Shown piece after piece: positions 51,632 through 64,000 of a stretch of 64,000 nt of DNA. The notes below the pieces were generated by a model that was not told the DNA's origin, ran no database searches, and saw only the letters and a program-made list of their open reading frames with translations. The DNA lies in the NCBI GenBank assembly GCA_013399895.1, contig VXBA01001332.1, positions 300,638 through 364,637 on the forward strand. Direction: 5' to 3'. The DNA comes from Serilophus lunatus. Its lineage: Eukaryota > Chordata > Aves > Passeriformes > Eurylaimidae. The translations under genes and the position numbers were made by a program. How positions within the stretch are numbered: the stretch's first letter is position 1; each line of letters begins with the position of its first letter.

Positions 51632-52052
51632 CACAGAATCACAGAATATGCTGAGCTGGACAGGACCCACAAGGATCATCCAAGTCCAACTCCTGGTCTG
51701 GCACAAGAATCACATCATGCACCTGAGAGAATAGTCCAAACACTTCTTGAACTCAGACAGGCTTGGGGCTGTGCCCACTGTCCTGGGGAGCCTGTTCATC
51801 TCTGGGTGAAGAACTTTTTCCTAATATCCAACCTAAACCTCCCCAGACACAACTTCAGGCCATTCCCTTGGGTCCTGTCACTGATCACCGCAGAGAAGAG
51901 ACCAGTGTCTGCTCTCTCTCTTCCCCTCACGAGGAAGTTATCACTGCAATGAGGTCTCCCCTCAGTCTCCTCTTCTCCAGGCTGAACAGACCAAGTGACC
52001 TCAGCCATTCCTTATACGGCTTCCCTGCTAGACCGTTCTCCATCTTCATAGC
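51632..52052 (-). mobile_element. CR1 non-LTR retrotransposon fragment (3' end)
   Basis: About 420 bases, reading on the + strand from CACAGAATCACAGAATATG through ctaatatccaacctaaacct and ccttcaggccattccctt to the block ctcctcttctccaggctgaa and gccattccttatacggcttc. It is the reverse complement of a CR1 3' end with ORF2 sequence, longer than and clearly related to the copy at 33799. It is 5'-truncated and carries only two AGAATC-type terminal units. Confidence 0.93.
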
Positions 52053-55000
52053 CTGTAGGTTTAAGACACAAAGAAAACTCATTAATGTCTTTTGGACATT
52101 AAAGATAAAGATAGATAAAGATCTATCAAACTGTCTCTACAACCTGCCCTCAATCGATGTTTGAACCAACTGGCACATTCAAACCACAATCATCACAAGA
52201 GCAGAGGTTTCCTCAGACTTACACTCCCGAAGTTTCAGGGACAAATGGCAATGAAATAGTGAACAGAGACACAACTTGAGCTGCCTGATGACCCCACTCT
52301 GGACACACATGTTTCTGGGTGTGCTGCTGGCAATTCCACCTCTTGCCTGTCCAGTACCAAACTGATACTGGCACAGCTGCAGGATACAACAGCATGTTCA
52401 TGGGAGACCAGGAAGAGTGACATAAAGATACTTCCAGGATGGAATAGAGGACTGTAGGAGGAGCTGCATTATATCAGTGGAAGGTGTTGGGGCCACAGAG
52501 AACATGGACAGTTTGAGGAGAGAATTGAGGGCAGAAGACTTGACTATTGTAGAGGAAAATACCTAGTAATATGAAAATGTAAAAATCTGTAGGAACCTTG
52601 TTTTATCATTTCTACTGCTCACAGAACAACTTGTGTACTCTTGCTCACAGCAAGAGTATGAATCATTTCTATTCCCTTTATGGAACAATATTTTAATCTC
52701 CTTTTCCCATTACCTTTGATGGGCAAGAAAAATACTCAGGATTTGGCTCCTTGAAAGATTTGCTATAGCAAAAAAAACCAATAAAATTTAACAAATAAAA
52801 AAAATCAAGAACTGTCCACACTTCGTGTGGCCCATACACGTTTCCTGACATTTAGAAAGGCCGTTTTCTATAAAACCAGTGGAATCAATGTCATTGCAAA
52901 TCACCAGATGAGTAGCATTCTGAGAGTGTTTAAAAAAAGCTATTTATAAACTGTCCAGTTGCAAAAAAAGTTTGTAAAGCTTTATTTAGTGAAAATGCCT
53001 CATCCAGGGCCAAAATATCTCCCTAATAGCTGGTCAGCATTCAGCTACATTTTCACAAGGGGAGAAAATCACCCCTGGGCTGAGGACAAGCGTGAAAAAA
53101 TGAGAATATAAAGGATAACTTTTGAGGAAGCTGGAAATAGTGCCTTGTGCTGAAGGCATTTCCTTAACAACAACGAGTGTCACTGTCACGATGGTGGATA
53201 ATTTTGCCTCCAGCATCAACAAAGCTAAGAGTGAAGTACAAATTCCACGACTGGGGGTGGATGATGATGCTAGGAGAACACAGCAGTTTTCAGATGTCAG
53301 CCTGACTTTGCAATCCTGACAGCCAGACAAGCCTTGTTTTGACTCGTAAGCTGAGGGAACGGGCCTGGAGGAGCAAATTATGAGTACAACTTTTACCGTC
53401 GCTCTACAGACAGCAACCACATTTCACTGCAGAAGATCACACTTTGGCTGAGAGCCCCTTGAGGTGGCTGTGTGTTACTGGTTATAAATACAAATGTCAG
53501 AACTGCAGTTTTCCTAACAAAAAAGCCGCTGAAATGACATGAACATGGACAAATCGAAGCTTCTGCTGAAACTGCTGTAGAGAGGCAGAGAGCCACTGTG
53601 TGATGAGATGTCTCTGGTACCAGGAGAGAGGCCTGACTAGTAACTTTAATACCTCGTGGGGTGACGAAGATTTGGCAGGGCAGAGCTACAAACACCAGCA
53701 CACTGTGACCTGGGACCACTGAGCTTGGTGGTGGGATGTGGGCTGTGCCAGAGGGAGGGATGAGACTCAACAGTCTTCTGGAGCCTCTTCTTCCCTGTTG
53801 AAGACAGAAATCCCACCAACTCACCAATTATCACAGCACATTGTATTTAAACAGGTTTGAACAAATTTCATCTCATGTGTTTTCCTTATCCTCCGTCATT
53901 CTCTCAATATACTTGGAACCCAACTTTTACTTTCATCTTCCTTCACCACTTTTTAGTCATTTGCATTTTTTTACTGTTTATACGGTGAAAGAAACCATTA
54001 AAATTTGTATGCTTTAATACCACAAGTTACAAGTACTCTTTTTATAAGACTTTTGCTTTTTCATTACACTAAGTTGACAAGCTACTGAACACGTTATTTT
54101 GGATCTGAGACTTTCAGTACTGAATGTCAGACTCAACCACCCACTAACCTCACAGGCAACAAAATGAAACTTTCTCAGCTCAGCTGGAAGAACTGTGGTG
54201 AAAAGATGAAAAAGTTCTGTAGAAAGCTCCCTTAGAAACCACCACATGAGAGGCTATGGTTTTCACAGCACTTGAATTTTTTGTTTTTGATTTAATGCAT
54301 ATCAAAATTTAAATAGAATTCAGTTTGAAGAAATGTTTTTAGAATTTATTTTTTTTTTTGCAACAAAGGTCAATAAAGACAGGGTCACAAAGTCTCAGCA
54401 GGCTTTGCTCTGCAGCAGTAGGAACCTATGTCTGCAATGGAATGCCACATACAGCTACAATTCCCATTGCATCTCCCCCAGGTTTGATCTCCATTAGAGA
54501 CATAACACAAAAGCAGCTTGATGTGGCACAACAGGAGGCTGCACAGTTGCAATGGGTCTCAAGCCTGCATGTTTTGTAGGCCATTTCTGACTAGGACAAA
54601 TTTTTTCTGTGCCAATACCTTCATTAGTGTAGCTGAGCAGTACAGCAAGATTGGATTTGTAATAACCTCCACAGGCTTCAATGCACTGAACTCATAGTGA
54701 TTGGCATTGCACAGATGGCCTTAAAATGTAAAGCTCCGGCACACAGTGTGTGTTAAACATATCAGTCCTTTGGGACCCAAACTGCTCATCAATTCCCATA
54801 ACTTTAGGCATGGAAGAAAATGAAATTGTAGACTCATTCTTGAATTATTTTCTCATAATTTTATTATAAAATCCTTATTATCTATAGTGGAATATTCAGT
54901 TTCAGAGGATGTAAGTACAAAAACAAAGTGAATTTTAAAACTTGGAAAGATGAATGCATCTCCAAAAACTGCAAGAATGTGCTGAAGCTATGTCTGCTGT

Positions 55001-55715
55001 GTTGGGTAGGAATAATTAGCTTTTCTGTTTGCAGTGTAAGTAACCAGATAATTCTATGTAATTGCTTATGATTTTCATTACTTGAAATGGCATTGCTAAT
55101 TTACAGCGATGATTAGCATGTCAGTTAAATAATTATTCTGCACCATATCACTTGGACACTTCAATTGCACACACATCTACTGTGAAATTCCTAGAGATGT
55201 CCCCAACATTTCTAGTTATTTGTAGGCTATACCATACCTCTGCTATTTCAGTGATTTAGGAAACAATAGAAGAAGAGAAATTAATGATGTTCTGTTTAAA
55301 TATCAAACTTAACCCCTAAGAATTTTTAAAATTATCACAAGTGTCAAGCTGTCTGATTATCTTATTTACAATACCATATACCAGCCCTCTGGAAAAACAT
55401 GTGATTGTTTCAACAGCAGTCTAGGTTTAAAGTGATCTCTGTTGACTTTTGCCTCAATGTACTTGAAACTACCTTTCTTTTTACAGCACCCATGCTGTAA
55501 ACGACACAGGGATGACACAAAGACAAGGAAATTCAGCAGGTTCTGTAAATCACCCCTGCAGAAGTACCTGAGAGGGTCTTTGCTAATGATGACCAGCTCC
55601 TGAGCCTTATAACCAGCTGTGATAGCTTCTCATTAGTGACATCTTAGTGCATCAAGCATCCTGTCATCATTTCTGAAGCTGCATCGTTATGTCTTCTAAA
55701 TATTTATTCCTGCAT

Positions 55716-55743
55716 TTTGGCAGCATGAGTCACTGCTGCCAAA
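55716..55743. promoter_or_regulatory. Palindrome flanking an AP-1 site
   Basis: Perfect 10-bp arms TTTGGCAGCA and TGCTGCCAAA enclose TGAGTCAC, whose first seven bases are the AP-1 consensus TGAGTCA. The arms carry NFI-like half-sites TTGGC/GCCAA and give a MAF-element-like surround. Function as an enhancer core is inference. Confidence 0.4.
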
Positions 55744-55822
55744 CACTTTGTTTGGAATGCAATAGACTGAGGGTACTATTCTTTCCTCTAAATTCTGTCT
55801 AATTGCAGCATGGAGTTGGGCG

Positions 55823-55847
55823 TTGCCAGGGCAGGTCAACCTGGCAA
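55823..55847. promoter_or_regulatory. Palindrome TTGCCAGG...CCTGGCAA with a nuclear-receptor half-site
   Basis: Perfect 8-bp arms with a 9-base spacer that contains AGGTCA (nuclear-receptor half-site). It is about 80 bases right of the AP-1 palindrome. The arms resemble RFX or NFI half-sites. Confidence 0.3.
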
Positions 55848-58800
55848 TCAGGACTATTCTGTCCTTGCAGAGACTCAGCCATCAAAAAGCATCCTGACAA
55901 GGGCAACAGTGGCTTTTGAAGGGAGCTGCTTTCCCCTTAGTTAGTTTTTTTTCAGGCAATTTATGAATGAACAGTCCAGAGAAGAAGGGGTAGAAGTGGA
56001 AAATAAGCAATGAAATGGATGGAGATTTGTTTAGCCAGTTCATAGATTTATTTTGTCTTTAGTTCATATATTTATTTTATTTTTATGCATGAACTTTGGG
56101 TAAGTAATGCTTTTTAAGACACTAAAATATATATCACTAGTCAATTCATTCAGCTATGAACAGCTTTGAAATTCTCTACTTTTTCAATCTACTGCCACCC
56201 ACATTACAGATGTCATCCTAAAACCATAAATAGCTCTTGGGGGTTTTGCTTTATTTCTACTATTTACATGACAAACCTCAATGTCATTGATCTTATTTTA
56301 AAGACAGAAAAAAATCCCACATCCATATGTCAACGTTTTAACACTGATTGATTGGCAGTAAACCAAGAATACACATGTACATTTTTTAAGGTATAGTAGC
56401 TAGAAACAATCATTAGGAGGTCTTGATTCATTAAAAATATTACTTCAAACAGTGGAAGCTGTGAAATAAACTGTACAGGGCAGTAAGAAAAAATCTTTTA
56501 TATTCTGGGAATTTGCCCTGATTCTAGCAATTAAAATTCAGCCACTGATAAAGCAAGGGCACTGCTATTCTTACGTGTGGATAAGTGGAGATGACTACTC
56601 CAGGTGTGCGCAATGTGTTCTCAGAGCCTGAGGCTGTCCTGCCCTTACTTTCTGAAGCAGTTTGCAACCCTTAAATGTGACATCTTGAGATGAGGGGAAG
56701 GTAAAAAGGAAAAGAGATCGATCCATAAGGAAGACAGAAATATAGGGCTACCCTGCACTTACAGACCTCTTTGTGGAGACACACTGAATTTAGAGGCAGG
56801 CAGACTGAGGAGGTGGCTTGCTTGGGTGGCTCCCTCATCCCTCTTCAGAATGGAGTCATAACTGATCCTTCACCTCTAATAACTCATAGTAGGAGGCATT
56901 TTCTACTATGCCTCATTCTCAGAGCAAACATTTTGCTGTTGAAATGCATTTAAATATCACCAAATGGCAAGCATTTTAGTATTTTTGCAGGAAATATGGC
57001 CATACTTTGCTATCTCCCTGTAATGCAAACTCTATCAACTACCTATACAGCTACTTTGATAAACCTTATTTTTAACTATTTTAATAAAATATTTCTTCTA
57101 CATCAAGCTGTTGAATATCTGATGTCATCTGAGAGGTGACCAACAACACCTGTCAGGAGCTGCTGCACCTTCTGACTGGAGGGTGGATGTTAGGGTAGCA
57201 TTTACAATGCTACAGCCTGACACATGGCTCTTGCATGTACGCTGTGCAAGTCAACAAGACTTGAGACATCTACTGATTGTTTTAGAGAATCTATGCCCAT
57301 CTTGTTATCTCTATTTATTTGTGCTCATTTGGGAAATATACACTTTTGCATAGCAATGGCAGCACCTACAGAACTTTTAACCATGATTGTTTACTATCCA
57401 CCATGGATCATCCATCTGGTTGGCAGCACTCCTGTCAATGGCTGAAGAGAGGTTATGAGGTTTCTAGCAGTGCAAAAACTGAGAGAAGTTGCATTCCTTG
57501 GGTGCTTTCATGCATTAGCTTCTTAAAACTTATTTGAAGTCTCAGACAAGAAAGAAATAACTCAGACAAGAGACAGGACTATAGAAATAAATAAAACAAA
57601 ATAGTGATTTAAATACACTGGATAAAAATGTTTTGTTGGGATTACAGGGTAAGTTTTTTTGAGGGCAGAAGTGTTTACAGAGACCTGAAGCAGCTCTAAG
57701 AAAATTTCTCCCAAATATGGTATTTTTCACTCTACACAAAAAAACCCAGTCAGTATAGATCACATCTCCTAAAATGAGATATATGATGATTTCTAGCAGG
57801 AAGAACAAATTGCCTCTTCTGCTGTTGATAAAATCATCCAAAGTTCTTTTTTAAAGTAACTGCCAAATCAAACTTGTTTTTTACTGATTCTATAATCTGC
57901 ATATGAAAGACTTGATCTAAAATAAGATCTCAGCCTGGCTCATGATTATATGCCCTCAGGTCTTAAAGTGGAAAACTCGTGCACACAGGGCCTGATTCTG
58001 TACTCACTAAGGAAGGTGCAACTAGAACAACTGCAATGAATCCAGTGGAATTCTCTGAAATTGGCATTTACTACTGGGACTACAAATTTAGTCCACATTT
58101 TTGTGGAGAAAACAAATTGTGAACCAAAATAATGGCAACTTAATCAATTTTCAGTTATTCATAAAACTCAGGAATCATATGCTCTTAAATTAATGTAATT
58201 TAGATTTTAAATTAGAATGAAATGAATATCTTTCTTTACTCAGCTAGCACTTAGTTTTTAGCTAATTGAAGTTTTCTCTCCAAATGTAACATCCTCAGTT
58301 TTCACTCCCATCAGAAAGACATCCCAGTTGTTAGCTGTTTTTGTTACAAAATATTTAATATCTAATCTACCCATTAGAATCAAGCTTTTCATCCTCCTTT
58401 CCGATATCATGGAACATACATCCAATACATGTGCTGGGCCAGCAGTAGAGACTATACAGCAGGACTATAGTCTGTACTGCCAAGTAACAAATTAGAGATT
58501 CCCCTTCCTTCTTGAGTTACGGTCACCCTTGGCAGGGTGAGTTTGGAAGTTGGCAGCATCCCTTTTGGCAGTCTCCATCCCCTTGTAATGCTGGAGATCT
58601 GTTCTCTGGGTCTGAGTCACTTGGCTTGCTCAGCAGAGTCAATTAGACTGCTATTGTATCCCCTCTAAGCCACCTCTTCCACAGGCTGTGGAGTCATGGT
58701 CTGTTGGGTTTCCTTCACAAGGAAGACCTTTCCCAGCCCCAGTCCTTGCTCTTGCCTGAACATTTTCATTCTTGGAGAAGAGATACCAGGAGCATACACA

Positions 58801-59022
58801 GTGTTCAGCACGTGGTTCATACAGTGACAAAACAATGTTTTCTTTTCATCTATAACTGTTCCTAATTCACCTCTAACTCTTGGTTTGCTTTTCTGATTGA
58901 TGCCTCTTTTAAAAGCAGAGGCTGAGCTCCTCCAGGGTTGCAGACATCCAGGCAGGTTTCAGATTCATGTCAAGTGATGTTTAAATTTGCTATTTCTTGT
59001 GAGGTGTTGCGGTTTGTTTAAC

Positions 59023-59059
59023 AAAAAAAAAAAAAAAAAGAAAAAGAAAATAAACTCCA
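59023..59059. repeat. Poly(A) run
   Basis: Seventeen A followed by G-interrupted A runs. No retrotransposon body was recognised directly upstream. Confidence 0.85.
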
Positions 59060-60549
59060 ATGTGCTCACTTCAGCTCAAAACAAACAAAAAATTACAGTT
59101 TTAATATCTGAGTATACACAATAGCATGAATGTAAAAATTCCCAGGCTCCTCATCTGTTCCTCATTCTGAATTGATTCAAGCATTTATACATAAGATTAT
59201 GGTCTGAGCAATAGTAGTTGTTTCCAAGTTGCCTTAAAAAATATGTTCCTGTCATTATCAAGGACAAAAACTTGGCAACTTCGAAGCTGATGACAAAAGT
59301 TCTTAACCAGCTTCACTGGATCAGGATTTCACTTCAGAGATAACCATCCTTATTTTAATTCAAGGTTACCAATGATACCCTGTAATAAAATCAGTAACTG
59401 AAATTTGTACTGTGTATTTTAAACTGAGGTCCCAAAGGACTAAGTAATCTTTAAAAGTGATTCCATATACTATCTCAGTACAATGCAAGGACAATTTGGA
59501 TAGCAGAAAGCAACTGCCCAAGAATTAAACAGGCTTTCACTAATTTCTCTAATCACCGTTAATAGTAATTATTAATTTGGGCTGTATTTTCCCCATAAGC
59601 TGCTTTACTGTGGTCAGCATAGCCATGATTCTTGGCTAACTTTAAGCCCCAAGGTGCCTCAAGACAGCAGTCCTGCACCCTGAAAAGTCCTGCTCCCCAG
59701 AGATCCATCTCCTTGCTGAGGCTGCTGCACCAAGCAAGTCCAAACAGGCTCTGCCAGCCCCACACTGCCACCTAAATCAGCATCCAGTATCAGACTAAAT
59801 TTTCACTATTATTCTGATGTGCAGAAAATACAGTGCTGGACAAAACAAAGGACTTCTCTGAGATTTTTCCTCTTTTTAGTTTGGTCCTTTTTGAAAAAAA
59901 AAAACACCAGTTAAATCCACGAGTCAAATTCCTGGATCATTGACTCAGTTATATGATCAGTAAAGGGTTTGAAGAAGTGCCATTTGTTTAGAAGAAGGTA
60001 AATTTTATAAGAATACATTTGTTCCTAAATTTGGAACCAAGCCCAAAGATTGCACCAATTTAAATACTGTTTTCTGTGAGATTAATCAAACCCCTGCAAA
60101 CACACAGGGCAGATCTGCAGTTCCTGCTCCCAGGTGCCATTAATAAAGTTTCACTCCATGAGAAATGCAGGCTCCTTTGGTTGGGCATCACTGCACAGTG
60201 CAGCCCGAGAGATCCAAGGAGTGCACAGCTCTGGATGCTCCCATCAGCTGGATTAAACATAGGCCTGCCCAGGGAATACCAGTCACCTCTGCCAAAACTG
60301 TAGAGTCAGCCCATGTCTGGCATCAGCTTAAATAACATTTCTGAGTTGGCTATCCTCTGGATGACAAGTCTGTGGTGATCTCCTCATTGCTGTTAAACCT
60401 GAGCGATTCACATATTGCACTTAGTGGTCATACCCTCACAATTTCAAATAGTTCCTCATCTTTTCTTAACAAAACCTTGCGATGTATTTACCTGTTTGAG
60501 TGGTGCTGAAAACAGGATTATGGAAAACAAATGGATAGGAATAATCAGA

Positions 60550-60590
60550 ATTATTCTCATCAGAAATTATTATTATTCTCATCAGAAATT
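60550..60590. repeat. 22-bp tandem duplication
   Basis: The word ATTATTCTCATCAGAAATT occurs at 60550-60568 and again at 60572-60590, a perfect two-copy tandem duplication with period 22. Confidence 0.9.
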
Positions 60591-62170
60591 ATGTATCATC
60601 CCCAGCTCATCAGGCCCAGTATTTAAAACACTAAAAGTCAATTCTTACCAGCTGAACAATGAGTATTTGAAGTGGAAAAAAAAATGTATTTTGTAAGGGT
60701 TGTTAGCCACTTTTGCTCCGAATTTGTAACACAACTTCTGCTGAATAACTTCCAGAGTCTTCTAGAGTAGTTCAGCCAAAAGTTAGCCCTCAGAATCAGC
60801 TCAGATACATTTCAGGTTTTTCACAATAACTAATACATCTTTCCCACTAAAGAACAGTCCCTACAAGCTGACAAACCAAAGAATAAATGCTCATTGTAAT
60901 TAAAGTGACTAAAAGAGAACACATCTGGATCTTCAGCAATACAGCTAAGTCTTCCAGAAATCTGAAGAATTTTCTCTTCAATCTTTACATAGGAAGCCTT
61001 TAAATTCATTGTGGAGATGTTTTCCAGTACTCATGGTCCAGTTCCTCTGCTTGTGAAGAATCATGGGTTTGGTTGCCAGAAGAATCCAGCTAAGAAGCCA
61101 CCTTTGGCACCAGGCTGGACACCCTGCCTGTCCAAGTGACCGAGGAGCCAGGGCAGCACCACGTCGCAGGGAGTAGGAGTGTGTTGCACAGATAAACATT
61201 CTGCCTGTGAATCCACAAATCCCCAGAGACCTACAGTTGGACACTGTCCTATACAGGTAAGCCTGTCAGGGCATATGAGAGCACAGCTCATTCTTCAGGT
61301 TGTCACAGCAGCCTTTCAAGCCTGGCTCTGGACTATAACCTCCCATGAGACAACTGTAACATTCCTGACATGAAGCTGGACTAAGACAAAAGGGCTGAAC
61401 TCATTAGTGGCTTCGTTCCATAGTAAGGTACGTCTATGTAAATCACTGTTGCTGTGGTCCCAGCCTCATTTCCTCTCCTGACCACACAGCCACCAGCATT
61501 TTACCTCCTCTGCCTGCAGACCTCGTGCATCCAGGGAGCAACCTGCTCCACTGAGTTGTTCCAGCAGAAAAACTAAGGAGAAAGTAAAAAGTGTTCAGTT
61601 GGATTGTCTTCAAGAACTGGCTTGCTGTGTCATCACACGAGTTCCTGTGCCAGGAGGAGGGTAAGGACAGAACCCACAAGTGCCACTAGAGACACAAAGA
61701 GGTAAACAGGAGTCACACCCTTCCACAGAATAAAGCAGCATCTCATCAGGCGTGAGGACCACGCACCTTATATGTTCTGCTAAATAATGTTTTCTAGGGA
61801 CTGCATGGCACAGGATAACCTTGCTGGCGTGGGACTGAGTTATACAGCAGTGTGTCCCTCAGGGGCAATTACGAACAAGGAAATGTCTGTGCCTACACAT
61901 CAGTTTTTCTCATTCTTAGTTTTATTTAAAAAAAAAATCAAATCATCCTAATTTTGAATTTAGCTTTTTTAATTATTTTTCAATTATGCTCAACTTCCCC
62001 ATCTATTCTCTGTAGTTTTCACACAAGAATTACAGGAAGCTTTTCCAATTCTGACTTTTATATACTTATTAAATGGAGTTTCAGTTGAGCTCAAGGCAGA
62101 TACAAATCAGATAAGAAAACTCAGAACACAAAACACAGGGGAAAAGCAGTTTGAACCAGAAATGCCAATG

Positions 62171-62209
62171 ATGTATCTGGACCTTATTAAAGCATTTGAT
62201 ACAGTGTCT
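62171..62209 (+). mobile_element. Remnant of a non-LTR reverse transcriptase (CR1-like)
   Basis: Thirteen codons read MYLDLIKAFDTVS, matching the reverse-transcriptase block A of CR1 and related LINEs (typically YLDLSKAFDTVSH), with one of the catalytic Asp residues. A run of A and stops follow directly, so only a trace survives. The subfamily is not decided. Confidence 0.45.
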
Positions 62210-63659
62210 AAAAAAAAGAAAAATTACTTACATTAATTCATATTTGTTTGGCTCTAAGGACTTTCACGTGTTTTGAAAATTAATTGGAAGTTGTAGGGTT
62301 ATGAAAGAGGTAATAATATTAAGGGGAAGGGTGGTGCCTGGGATAATTTGACATGTGTCTTTTAACAATGAACTAATTAAATACAAACATGATGCTAACT
62401 GGGAAACAGTAGCAAGCAAAAGAAAAAGTATCAACAAAAAAGGCAAAACAAAATAAACAAACCACCACAAACATGCATTTTAGAATATAAGAATGTCTGA
62501 ATAAATATGATGAGATTTTATTTAAAAAATTGAAGTTACCAGAGCAAGATGAAAACAGACCAAATTCATCAGGGGCAGGTTAGCACTGAGGTTGCAGAAC
62601 AATGTGAGCTTTTAAAAAGCGGTGATTTTTGACTCCGCATGCCAAGTAGCTGTGCACTATGGATAGCGACAGCAAAAGTCATCTTTCTTTTTTTTTAGAG
62701 ACAGAACCAAGGTTTTTAAAAAACTTCAAATCATCTCCTAAGATAAATTATAAAAAGGGTATGTCTCTCTGTAGAGAATGTTCCTACTTTTCTCCATTTG
62801 ACTTTATTCCATTATTTCAGTTTATGCTAAGCTAAGAAAATTTAAGTTCTCTCTTTTGTTAGCTTTATTGTTCAAGGACAATCTTTGGATCTGCCATCAC
62901 AATTTATCAATATGTGGCTTTTCATCTTTCCAACAAGTCAGTCTTTCTATAGAAGGGTTTCCCCATTTTGTCTCTTCAAGAATGCTAAAGGTTCAATAAC
63001 TAAGTCCTAGCCCAGAGAGAAGGGTCCGGCACTGAGAAGAGGGAGCTTTCCCTAGCACTTGCCATGAAGCACGCTTGTTAAGTGTGTTACATGGCAGAGG
63101 AGAGGGTAAGGTGTCCAAACTGAAACAGCTCAGTCCAGAGCTGACATGCCCAAGATGCAGCTTTAGTAAGACAGCACAGTAACGCAGTGAGCCTGAAGCA
63201 CAGGCCTTACCTGGCTAGAGCTATCCTCGTGTAGTGTTTCAGAACTACAAAGAGAAATAATCACTATTATGGCCTATGCTACACCTGAAGATAAAGGAGT
63301 TACTCCCAGGCGTCCCTGATGAGACGGTGCAGATTTTGATTCAGTGAATCTATCGGATTGTTTAACATACGACATTGCCAGCTATTGACATATTACTGTT
63401 TAGATTGTTTTTCATTAAACTGGGCAAAAGCTCTCCATCATATAGCAATGTCAGGATATAAATAACAACATCACAGCAGCTCCTTCCGCCTCCTGTTTCC
63501 GGAATAAAATACTTTTTCTTTTCATTGTGCGAATTGAAAGATAATCACCGTACACAAAAGGTTCTTCCCGAAGAGAAGTAAAGTATCAGCCTGTGAGCTC
63601 CTGTGTACGGAAGAGTCACCCTGTCTTCTCATATTAACCCTTCACCAGCGGTGTTCATC

Positions 63660-64000
63660 CCTAACAAGTGTCTTGTCATCGTAACGGCTGGTCGCAGCGC
63701 ACGGTGACGGTGGGGAATCCACATCAATTGTTAAAACCAACAAAACGAGGAAAAAAAAAATGCGAACGGGGACTAAAAGCTACCCATCACCCAGATGTGT
63801 GTTCCCCAGAGCCGCGCAGCGCTGCAGGGCGCTGGGGCTGCGGGAGAGCACCGACCCCCCGCCCGGCCGTGCCGCGAGGGCGGCTCCCGCCGCCAAGCCA
63901 GACGCCAGGCGCTGGGATGCGGTATCCCGGCGGCCCGTGCCGTGCCGTGCCGTGCCGTGCCAAGCCGAACCGCACCGCACGCCAGGCGGGAAGGCAGAGA
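63660..64000. promoter_or_regulatory. Left part of a second CpG-rich stretch at the window edge
   Basis: GC and CpG content rise sharply from about 63.69 kb to the end, with many GGC/CCG words. No convincing splice donor (only weak ones such as CTGG|gtgatg on the - strand) or known coding word was found. It may be the canonical SGPP2 first-exon island or that of an unknown transcript; the rest lies outside. Confidence 0.35.
63935..63961. repeat. (CCGTG)5 tandem repeat
   Basis: Five tandem CCGTG units within the CpG-rich right edge. Confidence 0.9.

Larger units (their letters stand above)
49641..63650. other. AT-rich noncoding DNA right of the CpG island
   Basis: About 14 kb with no recognised exon. 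It holds a CR1 copy (51632-52052), small tandem duplications (49976-49995, 60550-60590), a GA-rich run (51403-51424), a poly(A) run (59023-59059), a pair of palindromes near 55.7-55.85 kb and a trace of a reverse transcriptase (62171-62209). From synteny it is either upstream flank of SGPP2 towards PAX3 or more of its first intron. Confidence 0.55.

Noticed and set aside
63780..63980. Two overlapping 62-66 codon - strand frames at the right edge, considered as SGPP2 exon 1
   Set aside because: No conserved SGPP2 N-terminal words and no good splice donor; they include the CCGTG repeat and are typical of CpG-island DNA.
1..64000. Search for tRNA, rRNA, microRNA, CRISPR and bacterial-style features
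   Set aside because: No cloverleaf with A/B boxes, no rRNA words, no regularly spaced repeats and no operon-like spacing were seen by eye. A covariance-model scan was not possible.

Overview
This window is vertebrate nuclear DNA, almost certainly from a bird and probably a songbird. The evidence is intron-split genes, roughly 40 to 45 % GC with isolated CpG islands, reverse-oriented CR1 tails beginning with the avian AGAATCACAGAAT signature, and a solo LTR of a family I recognise from bird genomes. There are no operons, Shine-Dalgarno sites or CRISPR arrays. Most open frames in it are chance.

Two genes can be supported and they converge. On the + strand, 10267-10418 is the last coding exon of FARSB (cytosolic phenylalanyl-tRNA synthetase, beta subunit). 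Its last intron fills everything to the left edge, and a short 3' UTR with a canonical AATAAA follows. On the - strand, SGPP2 (sphingosine-1-phosphate phosphatase 2) is laid out right to left: exon 2 (35394-35552), exon 3 (25588-25767), exon 4 (23217-23306) and exon 5 with the stop (16640-17182). All four join in phase 0 to give 323 codons that carry the complete lipid-phosphatase catalytic triad of motifs. The first exon is uncertain. The best candidate is in a CpG island near 49.2-49.35 kb, where a strong splice donor lies just downstream (- strand) of GC boxes. The FARSB-SGPP2 tail-to-tail order matches the vertebrate synteny on human 2q36.

Region by region: 1-10266 is the FARSB last intron, with one exon-like open frame at 5.3-5.5 kb that I cannot identify. 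10.5-16.6 kb is the short intergenic interval, holding a complete 1008-bp solo LTR with a 5-bp target duplication just past the SGPP2 stop. 17.2-35.4 kb holds SGPP2 exons and introns, including a 265-bp hAT-type MITE. 35.5-49.2 kb is the presumed SGPP2 intron 1, with an unexplained 272-codon open frame. 48.7-49.5 kb is a CpG island ending at a 21-N assembly gap. 49.6-63.7 kb is AT-rich noncoding DNA with a CR1, a palindrome pair around AP-1 and nuclear-receptor-like sites, and a trace of a non-LTR reverse transcriptase. A second CpG-rich stretch begins at the right edge.

FARSB acts in translation and SGPP2 in sphingolipid turnover at the endoplasmic reticulum, so their pairing reflects synteny rather than pathway. 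I found no previously undescribed biological system. The most unusual things are the LTR at the SGPP2 terminus, two exon-like or long open frames without known homologues, and several inverted-repeat regulatory-looking elements.
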